Assembly: GCA_001949185.1 (NCBI GenBank)
Contig: BDGG01000002.1
Coordinates: forward strand, 8,201,051-8,265,050
Source of the DNA: Ramazzottius varieornatus
Taxonomy: Eukaryota > Tardigrada > Eutardigrada > Parachela > Ramazzottiidae
DNA length: 64,000 nt
Direction: 5' to 3'
Position numbers and translations under genes: made by a program. The notes beneath the pieces are model-generated. The model made no database searches and was not told the DNA's origin. It saw nothing but the letters and a program-made list of their open reading frames with translations. Positions 39,001-46,340 of this stretch are shown here, piece after piece (the stretch's first letter is position 1; every line of letters starts with the position of its first letter).

Positions 39001-42000
39001 TTCCGACAGCAACCACAGTCGCTTGACCATAGTTGACACCACTCTGCAAGACAGTGGCGAGTTTACGGTGGACATCCGCAACGTCGCCGGCGTCAAGAAG
39101 TCCTCTTGCAACTTGACGGTCAAGCAGGCGCCATCCGACATTGTGCCGCTAAGGGAAGGCGAAGCCCCGCGGGTTGTCGATCGCTTGACTGACGTGGAGA
39201 TCATGGAGGGCTATGACGTGGGCTTGACTTGCAAGATAGTCGGCACACCCACACCGCGCATCCAGTGGCTCTTTGACAAGAAAGTCATCGCCAGCTTCAC
39301 CGACCGCATCAAGATGACACAGACCGAACATGGCAAGACCTACATGTTGTCCATCAAGAACGTCACGCCAGCCGATCTGGGCATCTATACCTGTAAGGCT
39401 ACTAACGAGTTTGGGGAAGTAACCACATCGGCCTTCTTGAACGTCCTGTCTGGAGAACGACATGTCGAACAGAGGGAAGCAACACTGAATGCACCGCATA
39501 TCACTCGGGGCTTGCGAGATACCGAAGTTATTCGCGGGGAAGATGTTAAACTTGACTGTCGTGTAATGTGTGACTCGGAGTATTTTGTCAACTGGTAAGT
39601 TTTGCCAAACTGGGCAGCTCGTCAACGAGATCCAGATTACAGGTTGCGCATGTTACAATTTCACAGAACAAAATGCGTACGCCACTTGAAAAATAACCAA
39701 GCTTGAAAATTCTTTTTTCAAGTGGAGCATAGTTTCAGACAGTGATACTGTAACTATGCGCCACTTCGAAGACAGTCTTGTCGAGTTTGTTTACCGATTC
39801 GTCATCACAAGTATTGGTCGTTAAAAGTTGAGTTATCAAGAAGGTGAACCCGTCCCTTTGTGTAGGTACAAGGATGGTATTGAGTTGGGTTACGAAGACC
39901 ACCGCATCAGCCGCTACCAGCTGCCCAACGGTCGGGTCGTCCTCGAAATCAAGGAAGCCAGCCTACACGACACCGGCTACTACAGCGTCACTGTAAGGAA
40001 TGCAGCGGGTAAAGCAACTTCCTCCGCCCAAATGACAGTCGACGCACCGCGCTACTCTTTGGAGCCTCGCCGTAGCGTAGAAGATGTCCGTCTGGAAGAA
40101 CGAGCCAAGAGACGCCTCAACCGCGTCCACGCCAACCCACCGGCGCCCATCGCCGAAGCACCCACTGTCTTGAGCTACGAACCCGGAGTTTTCAACATTC
40201 ACTGGCAGCCGGTCTTATCCGAGTTCGAGCCAGAAATACCCACCTACTACGTGGTGGAGATGCGTGACAAGTCCCAGAGTGACTGGACACGAATCCAGCA
40301 AGGTATCACCACACCGCGGGTGATGCTGAATATTGCGCGACCTGGAGAGGATTTCATCTTCCGTGTCCGCGCTGAGAACATTCACGGCACGAGCGAACCG
40401 TCGCCCATCGCGTTGACCACCCGCGACATGGACATGGAGAGAGCCATCCTCAAAGACCGTATGTCCACTTCGACGGCTCGCCGTCCCCCCGTCCAAGCCA
40501 TCCATCCCATCTACATTCCCTACCACGAGCACCTTCGCACTGATTGGAGTACACAGTACGAACACGAAGAGTACAGCGAGGTGCCGAAAGTCCATTTGAA
40601 GAATAACGACATCAACTATGTGCCCGAACACCACCCCGTCATGCTGGAATGCTGGGTGTCGGGATACCCGCCACCGATGGTCAAGTGGCTCTTCAAGGGT
40701 AAGGAGATCACCACGGGAGGACGGTACAGTATCCGGTCGACGCCCAGTGGACACGTCCAGCTTCACATCGACAACATGATGTTGGCTGACAGTGGGGAAT
40801 ACTTGGTGCTGGCCCAGAACAAGAGCGGCCATCAGGCCTTAGCCATTCGAGTCGAAGTAGCCGATCCACCAGTGTTTATCGAACCGATGGTTGATACCGT
40901 GGCCCAAACACGCAAGACCATTCGGCTGGACTGTCGTGTCGATGGGACTCCCTTCCCGGAGATTCGCTGGTTGAAGGACTGGGCTGTCGTGGTCGACAGT
41001 GCCCGCATCAAGATTCAGCACGGTGTCGGTGGGTACACTTCGCTGATCATCAATGATGTCTTGGCTCGAGACGCCGGGTTGTACACTTGTGAAGCCAAAA
41101 ATGCGGCGGGCACGGCCTTGTGTACCATAACCATGACGGTGGTACAGAGCAAGGACACGTACACCGACACGGATGTCTATGTGAGGCGGGTAAGACCGAA
41201 ACGGAAACGCCTGACGGACTTTTACGACCTCCAGGAAGAAATCATGCGTGGAACACAAGGTAATGCATTTTTGTATTCAAATTTGGTTCAAGACGTCGCC
41301 AAATGATTTATCCAGATCGCTATCTCAAGTGGCGCACATTTCCAATATTGACGGCCGAGAGCGTACGCCACTTGGGAAACTCGACTGCACTGCTTCTCTA
41401 AGTGGCGTACAGTTGCATTTTATTTGGCTGAGAGTGTGCGTCACTTGGCGAACGGTCCGGATGATTTCTTTGCCGACTTCCTAGTTGATTATTTTGAATA
41501 AGTGTGCGCGGGTTCACAGGTGTAATCAAGCGAGTGACTGAGAAGGCTTCCGGACGAACCTACGCCGCCAAGATTTCCTTCGCGGAGCAGAAATACTACC
41601 CCTACCTGGAGAACGAACTGCACATCCTCAACGAGCTGAACCACAAGAACATTATCGGTCTTCATGACGCCTTCGAAGGTGGCAAGTCCATGACGGTTAT
41701 CATGGAGTACGCTCGTGGTGGCAACATCCTCAACCGATTGACCACTCGCCAAAGCTACACCGAACGCCAGGTGGCCAACATCATCCGACAAGTCCTCCAA
41801 GCACTAGCCCACATGCACGAGAAGAACATTGCTCACTTGGACATCAAGCCTGAAGACATCCTGCTGGCCAGTGCCGACGACGATCGAGTGAAACTGGTGG
41901 ACTTTGGCCTGGCCAAGAAACTCAGCCCAACCGAACGCTATATTTCCGAGTTTGGTACGCCCGAGTTCGTCTCGCCAGAGATTGTTAACAAGTACGCCGT

Positions 42001-45000
42001 GACGACTGCTAGCGACCTCTGGAGCGTGGGTACACTGACTTACCTGCTCCTGTCTGGTCGCAACCCCTTCTTGGGCGAGACGGATCGCGATACACTGCTG
42101 AACATCCAGAGCGCCGTCTGGAACTTCGACCACTACTTCGCCAATATCAGCCAGGAAGGCAAGGACTTTATATCGAAGCTGTTGAAGATGAACCCGACGG
42201 ACCGACTAACGGCAACCCAAGCGCTAGACCATCCTTGGTTGGTCGATCGGGCATCGCAAGACGAGGTTGTCATTGACGCCGACAAGCTGCAACAGTATCA
42301 ACGCCATCGTCGCGACAAACTGGTTTCGTCGGCTGTACACAAATATGCGCGGTTCAAGCCACTTCACGCTGCCATCCACCACCCTCAGGTATAGTAATTC
42401 ATTAGCTAATACAGTCCGGTCGCACGAAATCTGGTACCTGATTTTGCGATTTCAAAATAAAGAAATCGTGCAAAATTAACGATACTGCAAGCCATACCGA
42501 CACAGCCGGTCCACATGCGGGTTCATTACTTGATCACACCAGTACAGCTACATGTAATTTCGGCCTTGGCTTGTCGTGCTGTATGGCGAATGTATAGCAG
42601 ACTTCAAAACAAAATCGGAGAAATAGGTACCAGATTTCGATCGACCGGGCTGTAATTTAATTTGGTTTTTGTTTTAATTTAGTATTTCTTGCAGGGTATT
42701 TTGTATCCACCGGAAATTCTGGCCTATGACGAATACGAAGCACGGTTACGATCTCCTTCTCCAGAAGCTGTAACGTGGACAGGAGCTCGCGACCTCAGCA
42801 GTCGTGGAGCCACGCCCTTCGGGGATGATCGAACAGTCAGTTCAGGCGGAAGTGAGCCTTCAGCCTCCGAGTCCAAGTACCAAATGGGTCCGGACTCGGA
42901 GCTCCTCCAGCTCCGCGATCCAGACTTGCCTGTAAGTTCCATGACGCAGTCCGACATCGCAGAAACCGGCGAAGAAATGTCTTGTTTTTAGATTCGTATT
43001 CGACAATACCGAAGACTGGCGCGTAACCCGCACGGCTACGGTAGCGTCAAGCTGGAGATGGAGCAACGTGCATGGGGATTGAAACCAGCGGTGAAAGAGC
43101 GACGCCGCATGCACGACGTGATGGACGAGGAAGGTGTGACACAAGATTATGCCGCCGAACGCTTCGTAGCCAGGAAGAAGCAGAAGCGTGTCATGGAGGA
43201 AGAAGTTGAGTACTATCCACCAGTCTTCCGAGAGAAGCTGCGCGACATGGCTTTTGCCGAACACAAACCACTGAGCTTGAGGGTGGTGGTCAACGGCAAC
43301 CCCACACCCAAGGTGACATGGTACCGCAACGAAGCGCCGTTGGAAAGGAACCCTCGAACCAGCACTCATTACTCGGACAATGGCACCTGCGTCCTCAATA
43401 TCTCACCGGCTGTCTCCAGCGATGCTGGAGAGTATAAGATTGTCGCGCGCAATCGCCTCGGCGGTAAATTGTTCCATACAATATTTGTGGACGCCGGCAA
43501 ATGTAACGTGCAAGATCAATATCTCAACCGACGCCACCTCCCGTCGTATTGGCCACTTGGGGTGGAGGTCTGGTCGAGCTCGCAAGTGGTGCACGTTCTC
43601 AGTAACATAAGCTGGAAATATGCGCCACTTGAGACACAATCTTGTGCATTTCGTTTGCCGGCCTTTCATCCCAGTGTAAAACGGCTCTACGAGTGATTTT
43701 ACTTTGCAGAGGTGATCTCGCGTTGCCGAGTTCTTGCCGGTTCGCCGCCTGATCCACCATCATGGCCGACAGTGGAGCAAATCGGAAGCGACCACGCGCA
43801 CATTCAGTGGCACTATCCCGTCTTTGATGGTAACAGCGAAGTGTTGGCCTACAGAGTGGAATACCGAAGTCGCAACGACAACAGCTGGAACTTGTACAGC
43901 GACGAACTGATAGACGAACGCGTCGTGGTTCGCCACCTCCTCCCTGGCACATTCTACCGGTAAGCCATATTAAAGCCATTGAGCCAAGACACACAATTTT
44001 TGGCGGTTGTCTGACCAATTTATCCTGACAGGTTTCGCGTTTTCGGACGTAACATCTTCGGCTGGAGCGAGGGCAGTTATTCGTCGGAGGAAGTTCGCAC
44101 ACTCCATCCTCACGACCACGACCTGCCCATGGCTAGTGTTGTGGCTGATCCTAGTGCCATCACCAAACGCAGCGCACTTTTGCAACAGACATCCAGCACC
44201 ACCACGTCCAACAAACTTGCCGATCGCATTCCTGGTAGCTTTGAAAAAGTTTCCGTCTCGCTAACCGACGGCGACCCGGGTGCCTTCTATGACTTCCAGA
44301 AAGAAATCGCCAGGTAAAACATTTTGGAGCCTGTCGTCATAGCGTACAAGCTTGTTATAAGAACTGGCGTATAATTCCAGCCAACAGCAATGGAAGATTG
44401 CGCCATTTGAGATAACTTATTTTAAGCGGCGCACGTCTGCGCCGGCACGGATGAGTACGTGCGCCACTGAGGATGACGATCTTGCATGTTTCGTTTGCCG
44501 GCTTTCCTGTCAGTTTTCCATGGCATAATGCGTTAATATGGATTTTGGGTTTTACAGAGGTCAGTTTTCTGTGGTATACAGCGGACTCGATCGCAAGACA
44601 TTCGGCATTGTGGCGGCAAAGTTCATTGATTCGTCCAGCCCCGATGCCTTGAACGAATACGAGACGCTGCGTTCGCTGAAACACGAGCGCATCTCGGAAT
44701 TGTACCGCGCATTCCGATTCAAGAACGAGTACATGGTCCTGGTCATGGAGAAGCTGGACAATATGGACATTTTGACATACTTGTGCCAACGAGAACAGTA
44801 CTCGGAAGAAGACGTCTCCATAATGATGCGCCAGACGTTAGACGCGCTGCAGTACCTCCACCTGCTGGGCATCGCCCATCTTAACCTCCAACCGGACAAC
44901 ATCATCATGGAAACACCATTCAAGACCAGTGTGAAGCTGGTTGATTTCGGATCGGCACGAAGACTGCCGAAAGAGGGCATGATCATTCGCAACTTGACCA

Positions 45001-45819
45001 CACCGCTTGACTACAGAGGTACGATTACACAGCTCTTTTACTCTGTATGAAGACGCGGGCAAATGGCTTGAGCCAGGTCGTTGTCTCCAGAAGCGCACGC
45101 CTTCATTGTTATTGACTGAGCATGTGCGCCGCTTGAGAGGATGGTAGTGCTTAATTCATTACCCCTTTTAATTTTATATTTTAGAATTTTTAGATACCAG
45201 ATAGTGATCATTCAACTGTCATTTGAATTTGTGTATCATTTGCTTCTGTATGTTTGCAGCGCCGGAGATTATCACCAACCGGTTGACCGATGTTCAAGCC
45301 GACATTTGGGGAATGGGCGTTCTCGTCTTTATACTGTAAGTTCGGCACATTACTAAAACCGCAATTGGCTTTTCTTTATGAAGAATGGTATCATTACAGG
45401 TTGAGTGGATGCTCACCATTCCACGGTGAAGACGACGAAGAGACCACCGACAACGTACGGTTTGTGCGCTATCGGATCGGCGAACTTTATCATGGCCTAA
45501 CTACCGAAGCTTCGCGCTTTATCATGCAAACCTTGAAAGCCATTCCCAGGTACGATACTCATAGGAGAAAATTATGATCTCTGAGGTTAACGGCCATTTC
45601 TTTCATTATAGCAATCGACTGAGTGTGGAAGAGTGTTTGGAGCACCGCTGGATAATTCCTAGCGAACTAGGCGTACTGAAGCGCGAGAAGACAGTCTTTA
45701 ACTCACTGCGACTGTCCAACTTCCGCCGAGCCTACTACATGCGGAAGGAAAAGATCACCGGCTTTATTGACACCTTAGTGAAGTTGCCCATCCCAGTAGC
45801 AGAGCCTGAGGAACCCTGA
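1..45819 (+). CDS. unc-89: UNC-89/obscurin-like giant sarcomeric protein with two kinase domains (5'-partial)
   Basis: One multi-exon gene, open at the left edge (frame starts at base 2) and ending at the TGA at 45817-45819. I joined 49 exons; all junction phases agree and give about 12,664 residues. The order is: Thr/Val/Glu/Pro-rich repeats, Ig, Glu/Lys-rich region, roughly 21 more Ig and 20 Fn3 domains, kinase 1, linker, Ig-Fn3, kinase 2. Two C-terminal MLCK-like kinases preceded by Ig-Fn3-Ig-Ig and Ig-Fn3 are the hallmark of UNC-89/obscurin, the M-line protein that links myosin filaments to membranes and signalling. The long Fn3-Ig array is more titin- or twitchin-like than in nematode UNC-89. 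The N-terminal SH3-DH-PH module expected in this family is not in the window. 18 of the 48 introns hold the palindromic repeat family. Family assignment is firm; exact small-exon borders are inferred from splice consensus and phase. Confidence 0.9.
2..4178 (+). other. unc-89: unc-89 exon 1 of window: Thr/Val/Glu-rich repeat region
   Basis: A single open exon of about 1,390 codons running in from the left edge and ending at the donor after 4178 (phase 1). It has no globular domain that I recognise. It is built of degenerate units of about 65-100 residues around phrases such as QQRPLEETVLETVPQTTAE, TVTTVTTVDQ and RTEATVEFPS, very rich in Thr, Val, Glu and Pro and almost lacking Cys and Trp. Such composition predicts an extended, elastic or disordered chain comparable with PEVK regions of titin-like proteins. 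A non-repetitive island at about 3532-3660 (SYRVEFPAEIRDVPI and following) reappears near 19650. Confidence 0.8.
5618..6242 (+). repeat. 625-bp perfect duplication, copy 1
   Basis: Read base by base, 5618-6242 is identical to 12150-12774 (offset 6532). The unit covers the end of one exon, a complete 83-bp intron (5808-5890) and most of the next exon. Divergence begins at once outside these limits. Identity in the intron shows a recent segmental duplication or gene conversion, or possibly an assembly artefact. Confidence 0.93.
8019..8226. repeat. Palindromic intronic element, locus 1 (dimer)
   Basis: In unc-89 intron 8000-8268. Arms AAGTAGCGCAC and GTGCGCCAATT. The left end TTGGGTTTCTGGAAAGGCAG is roughly inverted at the right end (TTGCCGAAGTCCCAA). 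It ends 42 bp before the acceptor. Confidence 0.85.
9426..9438. repeat. C13 homopolymer
   Basis: Run of 13 C in the unc-89 intron 8931-9653. Confidence 0.9.
9548..9625. repeat. Palindromic intronic element, locus 2
   Basis: In the 723-bp unc-89 intron 8931-9653. Arms AAGTGGCGCACG and CGTGCGCCACTTGG with CAACGA repeats in the loop. The rest of this intron holds no gene. Confidence 0.85.
12150..12774 (+). repeat. 625-bp perfect duplication, copy 2
   Basis: Second copy of the segment at 5618-6242. It holds the end of exon 9, the intron 12340-12422 and most of exon 10. The flanks (GPAPVQ exon downstream, ELQEYIMEFPRP upstream) are similar to those of copy 1 but not identical, consistent with duplication inside an older repeat field. 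Confidence 0.93.
16328..19910 (+). other. unc-89: unc-89 exons 16-17: repeat region with 204-bp array and conserved tail
   Basis: Exon 16 spans 16328 to a donor I place after 17194 (ACCC/gtacga, phase 1). Exon 17 runs from 17361 to 19910 and is dominated by the 68-residue tandem array. After the array, from about 19612 to 19800, comes a non-repetitive segment (SYVVEVPVEVVDVPIVVEE, then SVMDIHET) that closely matches a segment in exon 1. The long open frames on the opposite strand through the array are by-products of a repeat unit divisible by three. Confidence 0.78.
17408..19611 (+). repeat. 204-bp coding tandem repeat, about 10.8 copies
   Basis: The phrase TRPVEEQPEEAEVTF begins at 17441 and recurs every 204 bp up to 19481, giving 11 starts. 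Each unit encodes 68 residues and ends in SMELPR plus a run of five Thr. Copies are nearly identical in DNA; the differences I see are Gly/Ser before RPTPVD (Ser in copies 3, 9 and 11) and Ser/Thr after VD (Thr in the last three copies). The last copy stops after KPEA. Such near-identity implies recent expansion or homogenisation. Confidence 0.95.
20123..20520 (+). other. unc-89: unc-89 isolated Ig (I-set) domain
   Basis: Exon 18 (20123-20205) gives the A strand SAPKFTTEVSQVE, and exon 19 begins with TADENRDTVQYTATVHG followed by PSVTWYDNDEPL, with the Ig tryptophan. It ends with GTITCVASNDLG and the second cysteine. The first cysteine position is occupied by Tyr (QYTATV), so the disulphide-type pair is incomplete, which is common in muscle I-set domains. 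It separates the two disordered regions. Confidence 0.8.
20521..25270 (+). other. unc-89: unc-89 exons 19-23: Glu/Lys/Val-rich PEVK-like region
   Basis: The rest of exon 19 (to 21801) and exons 21864-22091, 22349-23740, 23826-23963 and 24028-25270. Composition changes from Thr-rich to Glu/Lys/Pro/Val-rich with phrases such as KPEEAPVEETT, TESLSVKRTRP and KPVEEKPAEDAIAQL. This resembles classical PEVK more than the first 20 kb does. The segment at 22384-22500 (RRVRIEDTPVIIEDYQLL) is a non-repetitive island. All junctions within the block are phase 0. Predicted to be extended and disordered. Confidence 0.8.
22153..22321. repeat. Palindromic intronic element, locus 3 (dimer)
   Basis: In unc-89 intron 22092-22348. 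Contains ACTCGACAAGATCG, AAGTGGCGCAC, ATGCGCCACT and TTTGCCGAGC. It ends 27 bp before the acceptor. Confidence 0.88.
25333..26369 (+). other. unc-89: unc-89 exons 24-25: three Ig domains
   Basis: Exons 25333-25723 and 25960-26369 (phase 2 junction). Domain 1 shows TTTEWTIAETN and DAGKYICKV. Domain 2 shows NATVIWKKLRR and SGTYTCQVE. Domain 3 shows EPTVTLLHNRQ and NAGDYTVKLDNELG. The D-x-G-x-Y signature of I-set domains is present in each. This starts the globular part of the molecule. Confidence 0.82.
26385..26506. repeat. Palindromic intronic element, locus 4
   Basis: In unc-89 intron 26370-26575. The left end GCCGGTAAACCGAACG resembles other termini; the right arm is GTGCGCCACTTGAC. Confidence 0.75.
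27350..27530. repeat. Palindromic intronic element, locus 5 (dimer)
   Basis: Fills most of unc-89 intron 27344-27577. Two tandem palindromes, GAAGTGGCGCACAC...CGTGCGCCACTAG and AGCAGCGCACGG...CGTGCGCTACTT. Confidence 0.85.
28085..28200. repeat. Palindromic intronic element, locus 6
   Basis: In unc-89 intron 28078-28251. CAAGTGGCGCACATCTTC and GAAAGCGTGCG, with CGATCTTGGCGA in the right flank. Confidence 0.82.
30004..30212. repeat. Palindromic intronic element, locus 7 (dimer)
   Basis: In unc-89 intron 29987-30409. The left end GGAAGCTCGGGAAACAAACT is the inverse of the usual right end. The right end reads CGATCTTGTCGCGTTTGCCG. A different inverted-repeat element follows directly. Confidence 0.85.
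30221..30370. mobile_element. 150-bp terminal-inverted-repeat element
   Basis: The left arm 30221-30256 (TGCTTCTCCAACTTCGCGAA) is inverted at 30334-30370 (TTCGCGAAGTTCAAGAAGCA). No ORF. A MITE-like element in unc-89 intron 29987-30409, unrelated to the palindrome family. Confidence 0.7.
31725..31900. repeat. Palindromic intronic element, locus 8 (dimer)
   Basis: In unc-89 intron 31694-31949. AATCGGCAAACAACAGCAAG at the left, two GTGGCGCACATTTT/GTGCGCCACTTGG units, and AATGATCTTGTTG at the right. Confidence 0.88.
32296..32475. repeat. Palindromic intronic element, locus 9 (dimer)
   Basis: In unc-89 intron 32286-32538. CAAGTGGCACACGTTCTC, GAGTGCGCCACTGG, AAGCGGCGCATG and TGTGCGCCACCT. Confidence 0.86.
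34045..34168. repeat. Palindromic intronic element, locus 10
   Basis: In unc-89 intron 34020-34205. GAAGATCGTTTTCCTAGGTG at the left, ATGCGCCACTTGGCAGAAC at the right, then TTTGTTTGCCGAGCTTCC. Confidence 0.88.
34862..35000. repeat. Palindromic intronic element, locus 11 (dimer)
   Basis: In unc-89 intron 34857-35060. AAGTGCGCCACTTG, CTGTGGCGCACCC and GCGTGCGCCACTTC, then GATCTGGGTGAAGTCTTTTG. Confidence 0.87.
37140..37262. repeat. Palindromic intronic element, locus 12
   Basis: In unc-89 intron 37129-37323. Left end GGGAGCTCGGCCAAGAAACT, right end GAGTTTGTCTGCCGAGCT: clear long inverted arms. Confidence 0.88.
37950..38100. repeat. Palindromic intronic element, locus 13 (dimer)
   Basis: In unc-89 intron 37908-38166. 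ACTCTACAAGATCGTTG, AACGTGCGCCATTTGGG, AGTGGCGCATGC and AACGTGCGCCGCTTG. Confidence 0.85.
39600..39805. repeat. Palindromic intronic element, locus 14 (dimer)
   Basis: In unc-89 intron 39595-39865. TACGCCACTTGAAAA, CAAGTGGAGCATAG and CTATGCGCCACTTCG, then CAGTCTTGTCGAGTTTGTTT. Confidence 0.86.
40140..41200 (+). other. unc-89: unc-89 Fn3-Ig-Ig module before kinase 1
   Basis: Within exon 40 (39866-41259). A divergent Fn3 (GVFNIHWQPVLSEFEPEIP, FIFRVRAENIHGTSEPSP) is followed by two Ig domains with PPMVKWLFKGKEI, FPEIRWLKDWAVV and DAGLYTCEAKNAAG. A basic linker with VRPKRKR leads into FYDLQEEI at the kinase start. This arrangement next to kinase 1 matches the UNC-89/obscurin C-terminus. Confidence 0.85.
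41221..42388 (+). other. unc-89: unc-89 kinase domain 1 (MLCK-like, catalytic residues present)
   Basis: The kinase begins at the end of exon 40 (FYDLQEEIMRGTQ) and fills exon 41 (41520-42388). Visible: a shortened glycine loop RGTQGV, the ATP lysine in YAAKIS, the C-helix Glu in ENELHIL, the catalytic loop HLDIKPEDIL with Asp and Lys kept (the usual Asn is Asp), DFG, GTPEFVSPE, SDLWSVG and the late Arg in NPTDRLT. It therefore looks potentially active, with the PEN to PED change as a caveat. Family knowledge: MLCK/titin-type kinases; the substrate here is unknown. Confidence 0.88.
41285..41480. repeat. Palindromic intronic element, locus 15 (dimer)
   Basis: In unc-89 intron 41260-41519. CAAGTGGCGCACATTTCC, CGTACGCCACTTGGG, AAGTGGCGTACAG and GTGTGCGTCACTTGG. 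Confidence 0.87.
42401..42662. mobile_element. 262-bp terminal-inverted-repeat element
   Basis: Fills most of unc-89 intron 42389-42694 behind kinase 1. Left arm 42401-42439 (CGAAATCTGGTACCT) and right arm 42625-42662 (AGGTACCAGATTTCG) pair over about 38 bp. No ORF; a MITE of a third family. Confidence 0.75.
42695..43220 (+). other. unc-89: unc-89 interkinase linker
   Basis: Exons 42695-42931 and the start of 42992-43496, joined in phase 0. The sequence is Ser/Glu/Arg-rich (SPSPEAVTWTGARDL, SGGSEPSASESKYQMG) with a basic stretch IRIRQYRRLARN and RKKQKR. No domain is recognised. It is shorter than the interkinase region reported for nematode UNC-89. Probably flexible, with possible docking or phosphorylation sites. 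Confidence 0.7.
43221..44280 (+). other. unc-89: unc-89 Ig-Fn3 module before kinase 2
   Basis: The Ig domain (PTPKVTWYRNEAPL, DAGEYKIVARNRLGG) ends in exon 43 (to 43496). The Fn3 is in exons 43710-43959 and 44032-44313 (PPDPPSWPTVEQIGSDHAHIQW, FRVFGRNIFGWSE). The intron between them uses a GC donor. The Ig-Fn3-kinase order is diagnostic for UNC-89/obscurin. Confidence 0.83.
43497..43670. repeat. Palindromic intronic element, locus 16, starting at the splice donor
   Basis: In unc-89 intron 43497-43709. The left terminus GCCGGCAAATGTAACGTGC overlaps the GC donor. The inverse, CATTTCGTTTGCCGGC, lies at the right. Confidence 0.83.
44370..44512. repeat. Palindromic intronic element, locus 17
   Basis: In unc-89 intron 44314-44557. 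AAGCGGCGCACGTCTGCG, TACGTGCGCCACTGAGG and TTTCGTTTGCCGGC. Confidence 0.85.
45055..45145. repeat. Palindromic intronic element, locus 18
   Basis: In unc-89 intron 45019-45259. AGAAGCGCACGCC and GTGCGCCGCTTGAG; degenerate. It lies 114 bp from the acceptor, the one clear exception to the usual spacing. Confidence 0.7.
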
Positions 45820-46340
45820 GTGAATGCCTGAATGATGATCAAAGTTGTTTACGCTTTCGTCTGCCTTTCTACCGAACATAATTTATACTCTACGCCCATG
45901 TTTTCTTACGCAATATGACAGTGATGATTTTATTTGCAGAGCCTTTCGAGTTTACCGCATTTTATCTTTTTCGTGCCTGTTATGCTACATAGTTAAGCTT
46001 GCCTTCAAGAAATAATCTTCGTACTTTAGGAGAAGATAGCATTAAGTAAAACTAATACGTGCAATAGCGAAAAGTCTGTTCTTCGTGCAGAAATCGGAAT
46101 ACGGTTAATTTCATTTGCACAAGCCATGCGCATGGATAAACAACTTAAAATAATGACACAGTCCCGCACATGTTGGAGAAAATGATACTTGTTTACAAAA
46201 GATGAACACTGGTACAAACTACAAAGGAGAAGGACACACACACACACACACGAGCTAGATTACAAGACGACAAAGCACGGAAAAACGAATAACAGAATTT
46301 GCGTTATTTTCCCTGATGACTGAAAAAGCGAGGGTAATAG
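45820..46340. other. Convergent 3' intergenic region (unc-89 / CREB3L)
   Basis: 521 bp between the stop codons of the two convergent genes. It must hold both 3' UTRs. It is AT-rich, with an (AC)n run at 46233-46251. I see no coding potential and no unambiguous poly(A) signal pair. Confidence 0.6.
46233..46251. repeat. (AC)n microsatellite
   Basis: About nine AC dinucleotides in the presumed 3' UTR of the CREB3L-like gene. Confidence 0.9.

Larger units (their letters stand above)
37621..40045 (+). other. unc-89: unc-89 exons 36-40: Arg/Ser linker and five Ig domains
   Basis: A basic, Ser/Arg/Pro-rich linker (about 37621-37820; RPSRVSATPVRDRLGRAPSE) precedes Ig domains at about 37835-38375, 38400-38756, 38840-39130, 39170-39450 and 39490-40045. 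Exons are 38167-38510, 38584-38756, 38820-39594 and 39866-41259. Several domains are split by an intron right at the conserved Trp codon (phase 2 after TG at 38510 and 39594). These Ig domains keep both cysteines. Confidence 0.83.
44281..45819 (+). other. unc-89: unc-89 kinase domain 2 (predicted pseudokinase) and C-terminus
   Basis: Exons 44032-44313 (end: FYDFQKEIAR), 44558-45018, 45260-45335, 45400-45549 and 45612-45819. The glycine loop RGQFSVV, the lysine in AAKF, the C-helix Glu, DFG and APE are present. The catalytic loop reads HLNLQPDN: the catalytic Asp is Asn and the following Lys is Gln, so phosphotransfer is not expected. The C-terminal tail after HRWIIPSE is about 50 residues, ending in PEEP. 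Probably a scaffold, as proposed for some invertebrate obscurin kinases. Confidence 0.87.

Noticed and set aside
41504-41519. A separate kinase gene starting at GTG 41504
   Set aside because: The sequence before 41520 is intronic. Exon 40 ends with the matching first kinase residues and joins in phase 1.
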